Assembly: GCA_905236985.1 (NCBI GenBank)
Contig: CAJORF010000123.1
Span: 1 to 64,000 of the forward strand
From: an uncultured Bacteroidaceae bacterium
GTDB lineage: Bacteria > Bacteroidota > Bacteroidia > Bacteroidales > Bacteroidaceae
Reading direction: 5' to 3'
Length of the DNA stretch: 64,000 bases
The notes under the pieces are model-generated. The model searched no databases. It was not told where the DNA came from and worked only from the letters and a program-made list of their open reading frames with translations. The translations under genes and the position numbers were made by a program. Below are positions 34,072-42,530 of the stretch, in pieces; within the stretch, counting starts at the first letter, position 1, and every line of letters begins with the position of its first letter.

Positions 34072-34620
34072 ATGAAGGAACTTATCAAGAAAATAGCGCG
34101 ATGGTTGGCAACGCCTTGGAGGCGTGCTAAGCAGCGTCGTTATGCAGACCCGACAGCTGATGCTTTACCGCGACGGGAAATGCCCAATGACAAGTTTCTT
34201 CCTCTCGTCCGCGAGTATGTTTCAAACGGTGAGCCCGTTGTTATCAATGTCAAGGGCTATTCCATGCGTCCCTTCTTGGAACACCTGCGTGATCGTGTGG
34301 AGCTTGCTCCGTGTACAACGCTCAATATTGGTGATGCCGTATTGGCAGAGATCGCTCCAGGACATTTCGTGTTGCATCGCATCATTGCTATCAATGGCGA
34401 TCATCTCACCTTGATGGGTGATGGAAACATCCGTGGTACAGAGCATTGCACCATTAGTGATGTCTGTGGCGTTGTCACCCGTTATCTTCGTCCCAATGGT
34501 CATGTCCTGCTGGCCAGCGATCCCAAGCTCCAGCGTCGGATACGTCTTTGGCGTTGCCTGCTTCCCATCCGCCGCTTCCTCCTGTTCCCTTATCGCATGA
34601 CCATCGACGAAAGGCAGTAA
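34072..34620 (+). CDS. S24/S26-family serine peptidase without membrane anchor
   Basis: 182 aa. The signal-peptidase-like active-site motif is KGYSMRPFLEHL (Ser near residue 62). Where type I signal peptidases have catalytic Lys, this one has FVLHRIIAINGDHLTLMGDGN, so a Ser-His dyad of the S26B kind (SipW/archaeal type) is likely. No transmembrane segment is visible at the N-terminus, which is basic and amphipathic. The C-terminal LWRCLLPIRRFLLFPYRM could bind the membrane surface. Its place between the kinase and the PqqD-like gene suggests it trims a modified peptide or protein, which is inference. Confidence 0.8.
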   Translation: MKELIKKIARWLATPWRRAKQRRYADPTADALPRREMPNDKFLPLVREYVSNGEPVVINVKGYSMRPFLEHLRDRVELAPCTTLNIGDAVLAEIAPGHFVLHRIIAINGDHLTLMGDGNIRGTEHCTISDVCGVVTRYLRPNGHVLLASDPKLQRRIRLWRCLLPIRRFLLFPYRMTIDERQ

Positions 34621-34688
34621 GGTCTCATTCCGTTGAATATAGAATAACAAGAATAATTTGTAATTTAATAATAATAGATACATATAAG

Positions 34689-34958
34689 ATGAAGATTAAA
34701 GAAGGATTTGAACTGAGAGTCATCTGTGGTGAGGCCATCATTGTCGCCCACGGAAAGCAAAACATAGATTTCTCTAAAATCATCAGCCTCAATGAGAGCG
34801 CTGCGTATCTGTGGCATGCGGTTGAAGGTCGCGATTTTAATGCAGAGGAATTAGCTCGTCTGCTTACTGAGGAGTACGAGGTCGATGAGGCTGTTGCCCT
34901 TCGCGATGCTACTAAGGTCATGGCCGACTGGCAAGAAGCAGGACTGGTGACAGATTGA
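34689..34958 (+). CDS. PqqD-like peptide-binding (RRE) protein
   Basis: 89 aa with the PqqD winged-helix pattern: an N-terminal beta strand pair, then SLNESAAYLWHAVEGRDFNAEELARLLTEEYEVDEAVALRDATKVMADWQEAGLV. PqqD-type RiPP recognition elements bind leader peptides and present them to modifying enzymes. The ORF track starts at 34548 inside the peptidase gene. ATG 34689 is chosen because the family begins just before the first strand. It is the last gene of the four-gene cassette. No precursor peptide ORF was found in the 68 bases before it or the 81 bases after it. Confidence 0.85.
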   Translation: MKIKEGFELRVICGEAIIVAHGKQNIDFSKIISLNESAAYLWHAVEGRDFNAEELARLLTEEYEVDEAVALRDATKVMADWQEAGLVTD

Positions 34959-34970
34959 CAGATTAGCAAA

Positions 34971-35051
34971 TTAACAGATTAACAGCCTCGTTCGTTGCAG
35001 AATAGAAATGAGCATTTAAGGGGCAATCGTGTTAAAACGTTAATCTGTTAA
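34971..35051. repeat. Inverted repeat between convergent genes
   Basis: TTAACAGATTAAC (34971-34983) and GTTAATCTGTTAA (35039-35051) are perfect 13-base complements around a 55-base loop. The right arm runs into the mtgA stop region. It may act as a weak terminator between pqqD-like and mtgA, but there is no clear U-run. Confidence 0.35.
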
Positions 35052-35729
35052 CTTGTTAACGTGTTTCATCTGTCGCATGATCCACGTCTGACGTTTCAGC
35101 ATATAGGCAGATGGTTCTTTGCTGCTGAAACGCAGGGGATTGGGTAGTGTGGCGGCGATGAGGGCACAATTGGCGCGTGTCAGATGATTGGCCGTGCAGT
35201 TGAAGTGCCATTGTGCGACGGCTTCAGTGCCATAGATGCCATCGCCCATCTCGATGGAGTTGAGATAGACTTCCATGATACGCTCTTTTCCCCAGATCAA
35301 TTCGATGAGGGTTGTGAAATAAACCTCTAGCCCTTTACGTACCCATGAGTGGTCAGGCCACAGGAACACATTCTTGGCAGTCTGCTGGCTGATGGTGCTA
35401 CCTCCGCGTTGCCGTTTGCCGTTCTTATTTTCCTTAATGGCTTTTCCGATGGCATCGTAGTCGAAACCGTGATGTTCCAGAAAACGTTGATCCTCAGAGG
35501 CTATCACGGCCACCGGCATAAACTCAGATATCTCTTCCAACGGTACCCAATGGTGGCGCAGACGGATGGGTTCGCCGCGCCCCGCTTGTTGCACGCAGCG
35601 AATGACCATCAGCGGCGTCACATATACTGGCAGCCAGCGGTAGGCAACAACAGTGAATATTGTGGAGGCAAAGAAGAAAATCACCAGCCCCCGTAGCCAT
35701 TTCTGTATTGTCCTAAGTAGATTTTTCAC
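35040..35729 (-). CDS. mtgA: Monofunctional peptidoglycan transglycosylase
   Basis: GT51 enzyme that polymerises lipid II into glycan strands in the periplasm. An N-terminal membrane anchor ([20 protein letters not shown]) is followed by the GT51 motifs [24 protein letters not shown] and [20 protein letters not shown], which include the catalytic glutamates. No transpeptidase domain. Normal length, 229 aa. The start is GTG at 35729, three bases after the DUF1460 stop, so the two cell-wall genes form an operon. Confidence 0.94.
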   Translation of the reverse strand: MKNLLRTIQKWLRGLVIFFFASTIFTVVAYRWLPVYVTPLMVIRCVQQAGRGEPIRLRHHWVPLEEISEFMPVAVIASEDQRFLEHHGFDYDAIGKAIKENKNGKRQRGGSTISQQTAKNVFLWPDHSWVRKGLEVYFTTLIELIWGKERIMEVYLNSIEMGDGIYGTEAVAQWHFNCTANHLTRANCALIAATLPNPLRFSSKEPSAYMLKRQTWIMRQMKHVNKLTD

Positions 35730-35732
35730 TCC

Positions 35733-36626
35733 TCACTTTTCATTTTTCACTCTAATTACCCTCACTCCGAGTTGTGTGGGATGTTTCTTCATGTATTCTT
35801 CCAGCGTCATGGGCTCCAACACCACCTTCTTGTGGATCTGGCTGGCGTTAAGCAGGTGCAATTTGCCGTCTCGTCCCCAGACGGCAAAGCCAAGGTGCGA
35901 TACGTCGAGTCCTGCTTTTTTGGTGACAATGGCCAAGATGTCACCGTCGCGTACGCAAGTGAGCTCCTGTCTTGAACGTCCCAGCAGACGGCGGGGGATA
36001 TAGCGAACGGTGCGGCCGCAGAGCCGTTGCTCGTTGGCCTTGATCAGTTGGAGAGCCTGCGCATCACCCTTCAGCATCGGATAGCTATCGGAGTGTTTGC
36101 TCATGTAAGTGATGTCCAGCGTCTGTGCTTCGACGAAGGGATAGTAGGCACCACGACTGTCATTTTCATTTCCTGTTATCTCAGTTGTGAAGCCTTGCTT
36201 GCCGTTACTTTCTATCCATTCGCTAAAATAATGGTTGCGCGAGGCATAACCGTCCAGTTGGCCGTTGCGGTAGCGTAACTTGGTGAGGTTTTGGCAGAAA
36301 TCGGCGAAGCTCGTGCTGCCCTGTCGGGTTGTCAAGGTTAGTGCCACGACATTCTCTACGAGCGTCGTACAGTCCAACTCACGCAGGTTCACGGCCAGCT
36401 CCTCCTTGGGATTGACCTCTAACGTCTTTCCCACGTATGGAAGTCCCTTAAGTTGTGTGGCGTAATACATTACGAGATTTTCCGTGTCTGGCTGTTGTCG
36501 CCCCTTCTTCAAGAGTTCTACGACGCGTAAGCTATCAGTTTTCTGATAGGTGAGTGCATGACTTGCTGATGTCATGAACAGCATCATGACCACGGCAATA
36601 ATGGTTGAAAGTGTGTGTTGAATCAT
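35733..36626 (-). CDS. DUF1460 N-acetylmuramoyl-L-alanine amidase-like protein
   Basis: Periplasmic/secreted cell-wall hydrolase of the DUF1460 family, which has an NlpC/P60-related fold. Signal peptide MIQHTLSTIIAVVMMLFMTSASHA. The catalytic Cys is probably in LDCTTLVENVVAL and the His in DVSHLGFAVWGRDGKLHLLNAS. Start moved from 36743 to 36626 because the -7 box at 36649-36656 lies inside the longer ORF. 297 aa. It leads an operon with mtgA, suggesting coordinated peptidoglycan synthesis and turnover. Confidence 0.88.
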   Translation of the reverse strand: MIQHTLSTIIAVVMMLFMTSASHALTYQKTDSLRVVELLKKGRQQPDTENLVMYYATQLKGLPYVGKTLEVNPKEELAVNLRELDCTTLVENVVALTLTTRQGSTSFADFCQNLTKLRYRNGQLDGYASRNHYFSEWIESNGKQGFTTEITGNENDSRGAYYPFVEAQTLDITYMSKHSDSYPMLKGDAQALQLIKANEQRLCGRTVRYIPRRLLGRSRQELTCVRDGDILAIVTKKAGLDVSHLGFAVWGRDGKLHLLNASQIHKKVVLEPMTLEEYMKKHPTQLGVRVIRVKNEK

Positions 36627-36648
36627 TATTATTCTCCTTATTTTGGGA

Positions 36649-36656
36649 CAAAGATA
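36649..36656 (-). promoter_or_regulatory. -7 box for DUF1460-mtgA
   Basis: TATCTTTG on the minus strand, 22 bases before ATG 36626. Confidence 0.65.
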
Positions 36657-36751
36657 TGAAAAAGTTACAAGTTTCAAGTTTCTTATTGAAAGAATTTGCG
36701 AACTATCACTTATTTTTTCACTTTTCATTCTTTCATTTTTCACTTTTTCAC

Positions 36752-36759
36752 TACCTTTG
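36752..36759 (+). promoter_or_regulatory. -7 box for the T9SS plug gene
   Basis: TACCTTTG only 4 bases before the candidate GTG start at 36764, so the transcript would be leaderless or almost so. Confidence 0.5.
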
Positions 36760-36763
36760 CTCC

Positions 36764-38017
36764 GTGAAACATCAAAAACGACTCCTTTTCGCGCTTCTGT
36801 CGTTTATCTCGTTGTCCATCGCGGCACAGCAGACTCGCAGTCTCTCCGAGCAGATCCGCACGGTGCAGGTCATCGTAAAGGGTGATCCGTTGCTTCCTCC
36901 CATCATGGAGATGGGCGACCCATTTGAGATTGCTTTCGATGACCTCACGCACGAGTACACGCGTTATATATATAAGGTGGAATTCTGCAACTCCGACTGG
37001 AGTGTCAACGAGGATGTCTTCGAGAGTGACTACCTCGAAGGTTTCAATGGACAGCCCATCGATGAATATGAGAAGAGCCTCAATACAACGGTTCTCTATA
37101 CCCATTACCGCCTATCGCTGCCCAACGAAAACACACGTTTGCTCTTGCCTGGCAACTACCGTGTGCGTGTCTATGCCGACGAGCGCGACAGTAGCGATGA
37201 GCCCGTGCTCGAAGCTTGTTTCTCGCTCCTTAGCCCTGAGATGGCCATTCGTGCAACTGTCAGCTCCAACACTGAGGTTGATTTCAACCAGAAGCATCAG
37301 CAGGTGACTTATGCCGTCAGCTACGGCAGCCGACGTGTGATAGATCCGCAACGCGAGTTGCACACTGTGGTGATGCAGAACCGTCGTTGGGACTCGGCTG
37401 TCATGGATCTCATGCCAAACATCCAGAATACGATGGGTGTAGAGTGGACGCACCGCCGCGAACTGATCTTCTCCGCTGGTTCGGAGTACCATAAGTTTGA
37501 AATCCTCGATGTGCATCAGAATGGAATGGGTGTCGATAAGATGCGATGGTATGACCCTCACTACCACGCTACGCTCTTTGCTATGTCGCCCCAGCACAAC
37601 TATACGTACAATCCAGACCGCAATGGTGCCTTTGTTATTCGCCATAGCGGCGACGAGGACAATGACACGCAATGTGAGTATCTTTTTGTTCATTTTCTGC
37701 TGGTGATGCCCCGTCTCGATGGTGGCGATGTCTATGTTTGTGGTCTATGGGACAATGGTTTCCCCGATCCTATGTGCAAGATGAGCTATGACGAGAGTCA
37801 GTGCGCTTACGAATGCGGTGTGCTCCTTAAACAGGGCTACTACAACTATCAGTTTCGCCAGCTTGACAGTCATGGTGTAGGGCAAACCGTCCGCACCGAA
37901 GGCGACTTCTATCAGACGGAAAACGAATATATCATTCTCGTCTATCACCGTCCGCAAGGTACACGCTACGATGCTCTCGTAGGTTATCAACTTATCAATT
38001 ACGATGGAACTCGTTAA
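36764..38017 (+). CDS. DUF5103 family, type IX secretion system plug protein
   Basis: DUF5103 proteins plug the lateral opening of the SprA/Sov translocon of the T9SS (established for Flavobacterium). The mature protein begins QQTRSLSEQIRTVQVIVKGD, and the family's IYKVEFCNSDW and NGQPI segments are easily seen. The C-terminal half includes GGDVYVCGLWDNGFP and YYNYQFRQLDSHG. The ORF track starts at 36605, but the -7 box at 36752-36759 points to GTG 36764 (VKHQKRLLFALLSFISLSIAA), which gives a normal signal peptide and 417 aa. An ATG at 36656 is the alternative. It overlaps the TRIC gene by 14 bases. Confidence 0.85.
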   Translation: MKHQKRLLFALLSFISLSIAAQQTRSLSEQIRTVQVIVKGDPLLPPIMEMGDPFEIAFDDLTHEYTRYIYKVEFCNSDWSVNEDVFESDYLEGFNGQPIDEYEKSLNTTVLYTHYRLSLPNENTRLLLPGNYRVRVYADERDSSDEPVLEACFSLLSPEMAIRATVSSNTEVDFNQKHQQVTYAVSYGSRRVIDPQRELHTVVMQNRRWDSAVMDLMPNIQNTMGVEWTHRRELIFSAGSEYHKFEILDVHQNGMGVDKMRWYDPHYHATLFAMSPQHNYTYNPDRNGAFVIRHSGDEDNDTQCEYLFVHFLLVMPRLDGGDVYVCGLWDNGFPDPMCKMSYDESQCAYECGVLLKQGYYNYQFRQLDSHGVGQTVRTEGDFYQTENEYIILVYHRPQGTRYDALVGYQLINYDGTR

Positions 38018-38666
38018 GCAATTCTTTCAGAATCTGGGTGATATGCTCAGCATCCCTTGGTCATTTGTCATCCTCGAATTGATTGGCACGCTGGCAGGTG
38101 CAGTATCAGGAGCCCGCCTGTCCGCTGCCAAGCAATTCGACCTGTTTGGTGCTTTCATCGTGGGTACAGCTACAGCTGTCGGTGGTGGTACTACGCGTGA
38201 CCTGTTGATTGGTAAGACTCCATTCTGGCTGGAAGACCCCATCTACCTGCTTACCTGTCTCTTCGGTCTGTTGTGGGTCATTGTGTTCCGCAAGTGGCTT
38301 GTACGCCAGAATAATACGTGGTTTCTTTTCGATTGCATTGGTTTCTCTCTGTTCAATGTCATCGGCATTGAGAAAGCCCTCGGACTTGGCCTGCCCACCT
38401 GGGCTGCTGTCTGTCTCGGCGTAATCACGGGAGCCGGAGGAGGTGTGTTGCGCGACATCCTCATCAATGAGGTACCCCTCATCTTCCGCAAGGAGATTTA
38501 CGCCACTTGTTGCCTTGCTGGCGGCCTCGTCTATATCGGCTGCCTTCACGGCCTCGGATGGGCTCCAGAAGGCAGTGCCGTCCTCTCCTGCATCGTCGCT
38601 ATCAGCATCCGTATGCTTGCTGTCAAGTATGGCTGGAGCCTACCCACGCTGAAAGCAGAGCCGTAG
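38004..38666 (+). CDS. TRIC-family (UPF0126) cation channel protein
   Basis: 220-aa inner-membrane protein with about seven helices in two homologous halves, each carrying a Gly-rich motif: ATAVGGGTTRDLLIG near residue 52-66 and TGAGGGVLRDILINEVP near 140-157. This duplicated GGG..RD pattern defines the trimeric intracellular cation channel family. Overlap with the plug gene by 14 bases suggests co-transcription only. No shared function is known. Confidence 0.9.
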   Translation: MELVKQFFQNLGDMLSIPWSFVILELIGTLAGAVSGARLSAAKQFDLFGAFIVGTATAVGGGTTRDLLIGKTPFWLEDPIYLLTCLFGLLWVIVFRKWLVRQNNTWFLFDCIGFSLFNVIGIEKALGLGLPTWAAVCLGVITGAGGGVLRDILINEVPLIFRKEIYATCCLAGGLVYIGCLHGLGWAPEGSAVLSCIVAISIRMLAVKYGWSLPTLKAEP

Positions 38667-38721
38667 GAAGGACATATTTTAAGTTTTGTTTTCGGAATCT
38701 TATCGACAGGTTCTGTGACGG

Positions 38722-41283
38722 TTATCCGAGATTATTGAGCAGGATGTCGAGCGTGTTCTCATCTTGGATGAGCACATCGCGTGGTTTAGCACCCTGTGCG
38801 GGGCCTACGATACCAGCTCGCTCAAGTTGATCCATGAGCCGTCCAGCACGGTTGTAGCCGATAGAGAACTTACGTTGAATCATCGACGTGGAGCCTTGTT
38901 GCGTTGTGATGATGAGTCGAGCCGCGTCTGCGAACATGGGATCCAGATGGTTCATATCGACATCGTTACCTGCTCCGCCAGTATCTTCCATGGGCGGACG
39001 TGGCAGGGCAAAGGGAGCGTTATAGCTTTGTTGGCGAGCGATGAACGATGCGATGCGCTCCACTTCGGGCGTATCAACGAAGGCACACTGTAGTCGCACA
39101 GGTTCCGAGCCTGCCAGGAAAAGCATATCACCCTTGCCGATAAGCTGGTTGGCTCCTGGACGGTCGAGAATAGTACGTGAGTCAATCATGGCACTGACTT
39201 TGAATGCCATACGTGCAGGGAAGTTTGCCTTGATGGTACCTGTGATGATGTTCGTGGTAGGGCGTTGTGTGGCGATGATCATGTGCATTCCGACGGCGCG
39301 TGCCAGCTGTGCAATGCGAGCGATGGGCAACTCGATCTCCTTGCCTGCGGTCATAATGAGGTCACCGAACTCGTCGATGACGACAACGATGTACGGCAGG
39401 AAGTGGTGTCCGTTCTCGGGGTTGAGCTGGCGGTTGCAGAACTTCGCATTATACTCTTTTATATTACGCGCGCGCGCACGTTTAAGAAGGTCGTAGCGGT
39501 TGTCCATTTCAAGACAGAGACTCTTGAGGGTGTTGATGACCTTCTGTACATCGGTGATGATGGGCTCGTCGTCATCGTCTTCGATTTGTGCGAGGAAGTG
39601 GTTGACGATGGGTGAGTAGATGGGGAACTCCACCTTCTTGGGATCCACCATGACGAGCTTGAGCTCTGCGGGGTGTTTCTTGTATAGGAGTGAGGTGATG
39701 ATGGCGTTGAGTCCGACAGATTTACCCTGACCCGTAGCACCGGCGACGAGCAAATGTGGCATCTTGGCCAAGTCTGCCATGAAGACTTCGTTGGTGATGG
39801 TCTTACCGAGTGCCATAGGCAGTTCCATGCTCGTCTCCTGGAACTTACGGCTGTTGAGAATGCTCTCCATGGATACAATCTGCGGTTTGGCATTAGGTAC
39901 TTCGATACCGATAGTACCCTTGCCGGGGATGGGGGCTATGATACGTATGCCGAGGGCGGAGAGCGACAGGGCGATGTCATCCTCGAGGTTGCGGATCTTA
40001 GAGATACGAACGCCTGGGGCAGGTGTAATCTCATAAAGTGTGATGGTGGGACCTACGGTGGCTTTGATGCTGGAGATCTCGACACCGAATGTGCGCAGGA
40101 CGTAGATGATCTGATCCTTGTTCTTCGTCTGCTCCTCCATATCAATGGTAGCACGCGGGTCGATATCGTAGTGCTTCAAGAGGTCTAGGGTGGGGTAGTG
40201 GTAGTTTTCGAGGTCGAGCTTCGGGTCATAGGGTTTGAGCATCACTTCTGGCTGTCCGTTGGCGGGCTCGTCAGTTGCTGGCGCTTCGACGGTGAAGTGC
40301 GTGTCTGCCTCGTCGCCAGTTGGTGCTACTACGGTAGCAAAGGGGATGTCATCGTCGGCTGTGGTGACAGTGGCTTCTGCTGGATCTACAACATCGACGG
40401 TATCAACGGTTTCTTTAGTTTCGTCCCCCTTTTCTTGTGATGGGCTTGGCTGATCCTGAACTTGAGTCTGGAAATCATCGTTTTGGTCTATGTCTTCGTT
40501 GGGGCTTTCATTTTCGTCCCCCATCATCTTCACCTTCATCTTCTTCCAGAAATTGACGATACGGCTGAGCACGGGATATTGTTCCTGCAGTTCGCGGGCG
40601 AGACGCTGAGGGTGCAGGAGTCGTTTGATGATGCGGATGGTTTCGGCACTGAGGTAGCAGAAGTAAGCCAATAGCGTAAGCACGATGACGAGGAATGTAC
40701 CGACGGCACCGCTGATGCTTTTGAGCAGAGCTACGACGTTCTGCCCGTGGATGCCGCCTGGACTGATGTATGCCACAGAGGGTGTCGATGAGAAGGCACT
40801 CTCGAAGAAAAATGCGCCCGCTATGCTCACCCAGCAGAGCAGGAATGTGCAGTTGATGAACCATTTCCACAGTCTTACATGATAGGCTCCTGTAAGTTTC
40901 AGCGAGGCTGCGAAGAGGAACACGGGGAGGAAGAAAGCACCGAAACCGAAGTTACGGGTGATCCAGTAGTCGCTCCACCATGCGCCGATGTAGCCTGCCC
41001 AGTTCTTGGCTCCGCTGAATGCACCGCTCTGCAACACTTTCTGATCTTCGCCACCTGTGATGAGGTGGGAGACGAGGCTGAGCAGCGTGAAGGCTGCTAC
41101 GGCCAATAGAATCACTCCGCAGGCAACACGGATGGCTTCCGCACGGTTCATCGGACTCTCATGGTCTCCCATAAGTGCTTCATGAATATGTAAACTGTTA
41201 TTATTCTGTCTGTTGTCTTTAATCGTACCGACACGTTTGGGGTTACGCTTACGCCTCTGGATAGGCTCTTTCTGTTTATCCAT
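38722..41283 (-). CDS. ftsK: DNA translocase FtsK
   Basis: Septal DNA pump that clears chromosome dimers and activates XerCD at dif. The N-terminal part has four transmembrane segments (about 50-240). An acidic/Pro-rich linker runs to about 340. The RecA-like motor has Walker A GATGQGKSVGLNAIITSLLY near 510, Walker B VVVIDEFGDLIMTAGKE near 640, and the conserved ATQRPTTNIITGTIKANFPARMAFKV. The C-terminal winged-helix gamma domain is ADAARLIITTQQGSTSMIQRKFSIGYNRAGRLMDQLE. 853 aa, typical for Bacteroidetes. Confidence 0.96.
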   Translation of the reverse strand: MDKQKEPIQRRKRNPKRVGTIKDNRQNNNSLHIHEALMGDHESPMNRAEAIRVACGVILLAVAAFTLLSLVSHLITGGEDQKVLQSGAFSGAKNWAGYIGAWWSDYWITRNFGFGAFFLPVFLFAASLKLTGAYHVRLWKWFINCTFLLCWVSIAGAFFFESAFSSTPSVAYISPGGIHGQNVVALLKSISGAVGTFLVIVLTLLAYFCYLSAETIRIIKRLLHPQRLARELQEQYPVLSRIVNFWKKMKVKMMGDENESPNEDIDQNDDFQTQVQDQPSPSQEKGDETKETVDTVDVVDPAEATVTTADDDIPFATVVAPTGDEADTHFTVEAPATDEPANGQPEVMLKPYDPKLDLENYHYPTLDLLKHYDIDPRATIDMEEQTKNKDQIIYVLRTFGVEISSIKATVGPTITLYEITPAPGVRISKIRNLEDDIALSLSALGIRIIAPIPGKGTIGIEVPNAKPQIVSMESILNSRKFQETSMELPMALGKTITNEVFMADLAKMPHLLVAGATGQGKSVGLNAIITSLLYKKHPAELKLVMVDPKKVEFPIYSPIVNHFLAQIEDDDDEPIITDVQKVINTLKSLCLEMDNRYDLLKRARARNIKEYNAKFCNRQLNPENGHHFLPYIVVVIDEFGDLIMTAGKEIELPIARIAQLARAVGMHMIIATQRPTTNIITGTIKANFPARMAFKVSAMIDSRTILDRPGANQLIGKGDMLFLAGSEPVRLQCAFVDTPEVERIASFIARQQSYNAPFALPRPPMEDTGGAGNDVDMNHLDPMFADAARLIITTQQGSTSMIQRKFSIGYNRAGRLMDQLERAGIVGPAQGAKPRDVLIQDENTLDILLNNLG

Positions 41284-41309
41284 AGTCCTTTCTATTCCTT
41301 ATTTGGGTG

Positions 41310-41317
41310 CAAAAATA
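41310..41317 (-). promoter_or_regulatory. -7 box for ftsK
   Basis: TATTTTTG on the minus strand, 26 bases before ATG 41283. Confidence 0.6.
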
Positions 41318-41371
41318 ATGCTTTTTCGTTAACTTTTCATCAAAACTTGCTGTTTTTTTTGCAAAAAACAC

Positions 41372-41379
41372 TAATTTTG
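41372..41379 (+). promoter_or_regulatory. -7 box for the DUF5063 operon
   Basis: TAATTTTG, 21 bases before ATG 41401. It is divergent from the ftsK box 55 bases away and excludes the ORF start at 41347. Confidence 0.6.
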
Positions 41380-41400
41380 CGCGCTATAAGGAATATAATC

Positions 41401-41916
41401 ATGCAAATTGTCTATTCACAGCCTGTCATAGAGTTCGTCACGGTCGCAGCCGAGTACTGCGCATTCCTTGAGCAGAGCGTGGGACGAGACCGCGATTCTT
41501 TCACCGCTACACTATTGAAGTTGCTTCCTCTGTTGTACGTCAAGGCCCAGCTATTGCCTCAGGTGGAAGGCAATGCAGAGTATGCACCCGAAATGTTTGT
41601 GACGGAACAGGACTACAATTGGCTGCGTGCCGTACTTGCTGATGTGATGGCCGAGGAGGATGAGTTTGAGGACTTCGTCTATGACGAGACCGTACAGACC
41701 GATGAGGTGCGTTGGCACCGTGTCAGCGAGTGCTTGGCGGATATCTATCAGCCTCTGCGCGACTTCGTGGAGACTTTCCGTGCAGGTGTTGAGGAGAACA
41801 TCGAGGAAGCGCTTTGGTCGCTTAACGATGCCTTTGAACTCTATTGGGGTGCAGATCTCTTGGATGCTCTACGGCGTTTGCACAGAACACGTTACGTCAG
41901 TGAAAACCATATTTGA
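41401..41916 (+). CDS. DUF5063 domain protein
   Basis: 171-aa acidic, helical cytoplasmic protein of the Bacteroidetes DUF5063 family, recognised by VTVAAEYCAFLE near the start and AL.SLNDAFELYWGADLLDALRRLHRTRY at the end. No enzymatic motif. It is first in an apparent operon with an RNase D-like exonuclease (17-base overlap) and an RlmI-like methyltransferase, which hints at a link to RNA metabolism. That link is inference. Confidence 0.85.
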   Translation: MQIVYSQPVIEFVTVAAEYCAFLEQSVGRDRDSFTATLLKLLPLLYVKAQLLPQVEGNAEYAPEMFVTEQDYNWLRAVLADVMAEEDEFEDFVYDETVQTDEVRWHRVSECLADIYQPLRDFVETFRAGVEENIEEALWSLNDAFELYWGADLLDALRRLHRTRYVSENHI

Positions 41917-42517
41917 CAAATACGACAAAAATGCCATTGCGGAATTGCCCAAAGAGCAGTTTGAAGGACGCATTGTGGTGATTCAGAGCGTAGGCGAGGC
42001 CAAGCGCGCTGTCGATTACCTGTTGCGCTTCCCACGCTTGGGTATCGACACGGAGACGCGTCCCAACTTCAAACCGGGCGGCATGAATCCTGTCTCGCTC
42101 CTTCAAGTGGCTACGCCGACGATTGTCTTCCTCTTCCGTTTAAACATGATAGGTTTGCCAGAGAGCATCGTGCGATTATTGACCGATACTTTAGTGCAGA
42201 AGATAGGTCTCTCGCTCCACGATGACTGGTCGCAGCTGGCACGCCGCACTCCCTTCCAGCCTGCCAACTACCTTGATTTGCAGGATTATGTCAAGCGTCT
42301 TGGTATCATCGACATGAGCCTTCAGAAGCTCTATGCGAACCTCTTCCACAAGAAAATTTCAAAATCACAGCGCTTGAGCAACTGGGACAACGATGTACTC
42401 ACCGAACCGCAGAAACGCTATGCAGCTACCGACGCCTGGGCTTGTCTGCGACTCTACGATGAGGTCAACCATCTGCTCACAACACGTAATTATCGGCTTG
42501 TAAAAGTTGAAATTTGA
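41900..42517 (+). CDS. RNase D-like 3'-5' exonuclease (DEDDy)
   Basis: 205 aa. Exo I motif LGIDTETRPNF supplies the first Asp/Glu pair, the Exo II region has LSLHDDWSQL, and Exo III YAATDAWACLRLY supplies Tyr and the last Asp. This is the DEDDy set shared by RNase D and WRN-type exonucleases. It lacks the HRDC domains of full-length RNase D. The ORF track begins at 41660 in another gene's frame. GTG 41900 is chosen since no ATG lies near the domain start, giving a 17-base overlap with DUF5063. Confidence 0.85.
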   Translation: MKTIFDKYDKNAIAELPKEQFEGRIVVIQSVGEAKRAVDYLLRFPRLGIDTETRPNFKPGGMNPVSLLQVATPTIVFLFRLNMIGLPESIVRLLTDTLVQKIGLSLHDDWSQLARRTPFQPANYLDLQDYVKRLGIIDMSLQKLYANLFHKKISKSQRLSNWDNDVLTEPQKRYAATDAWACLRLYDEVNHLLTTRNYRLVKVEI

Positions 42518-42530
42518 AAACTATTACTCT

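Noticed and set aside
32687-34958. Lasso peptide cluster
   Set aside because: Has a PqqD-like protein and an HprK-like kinase, but no asparagine-synthetase-like cyclase, no transglutaminase-like peptidase and no precursor, so a standard lasso pathway is not supported.
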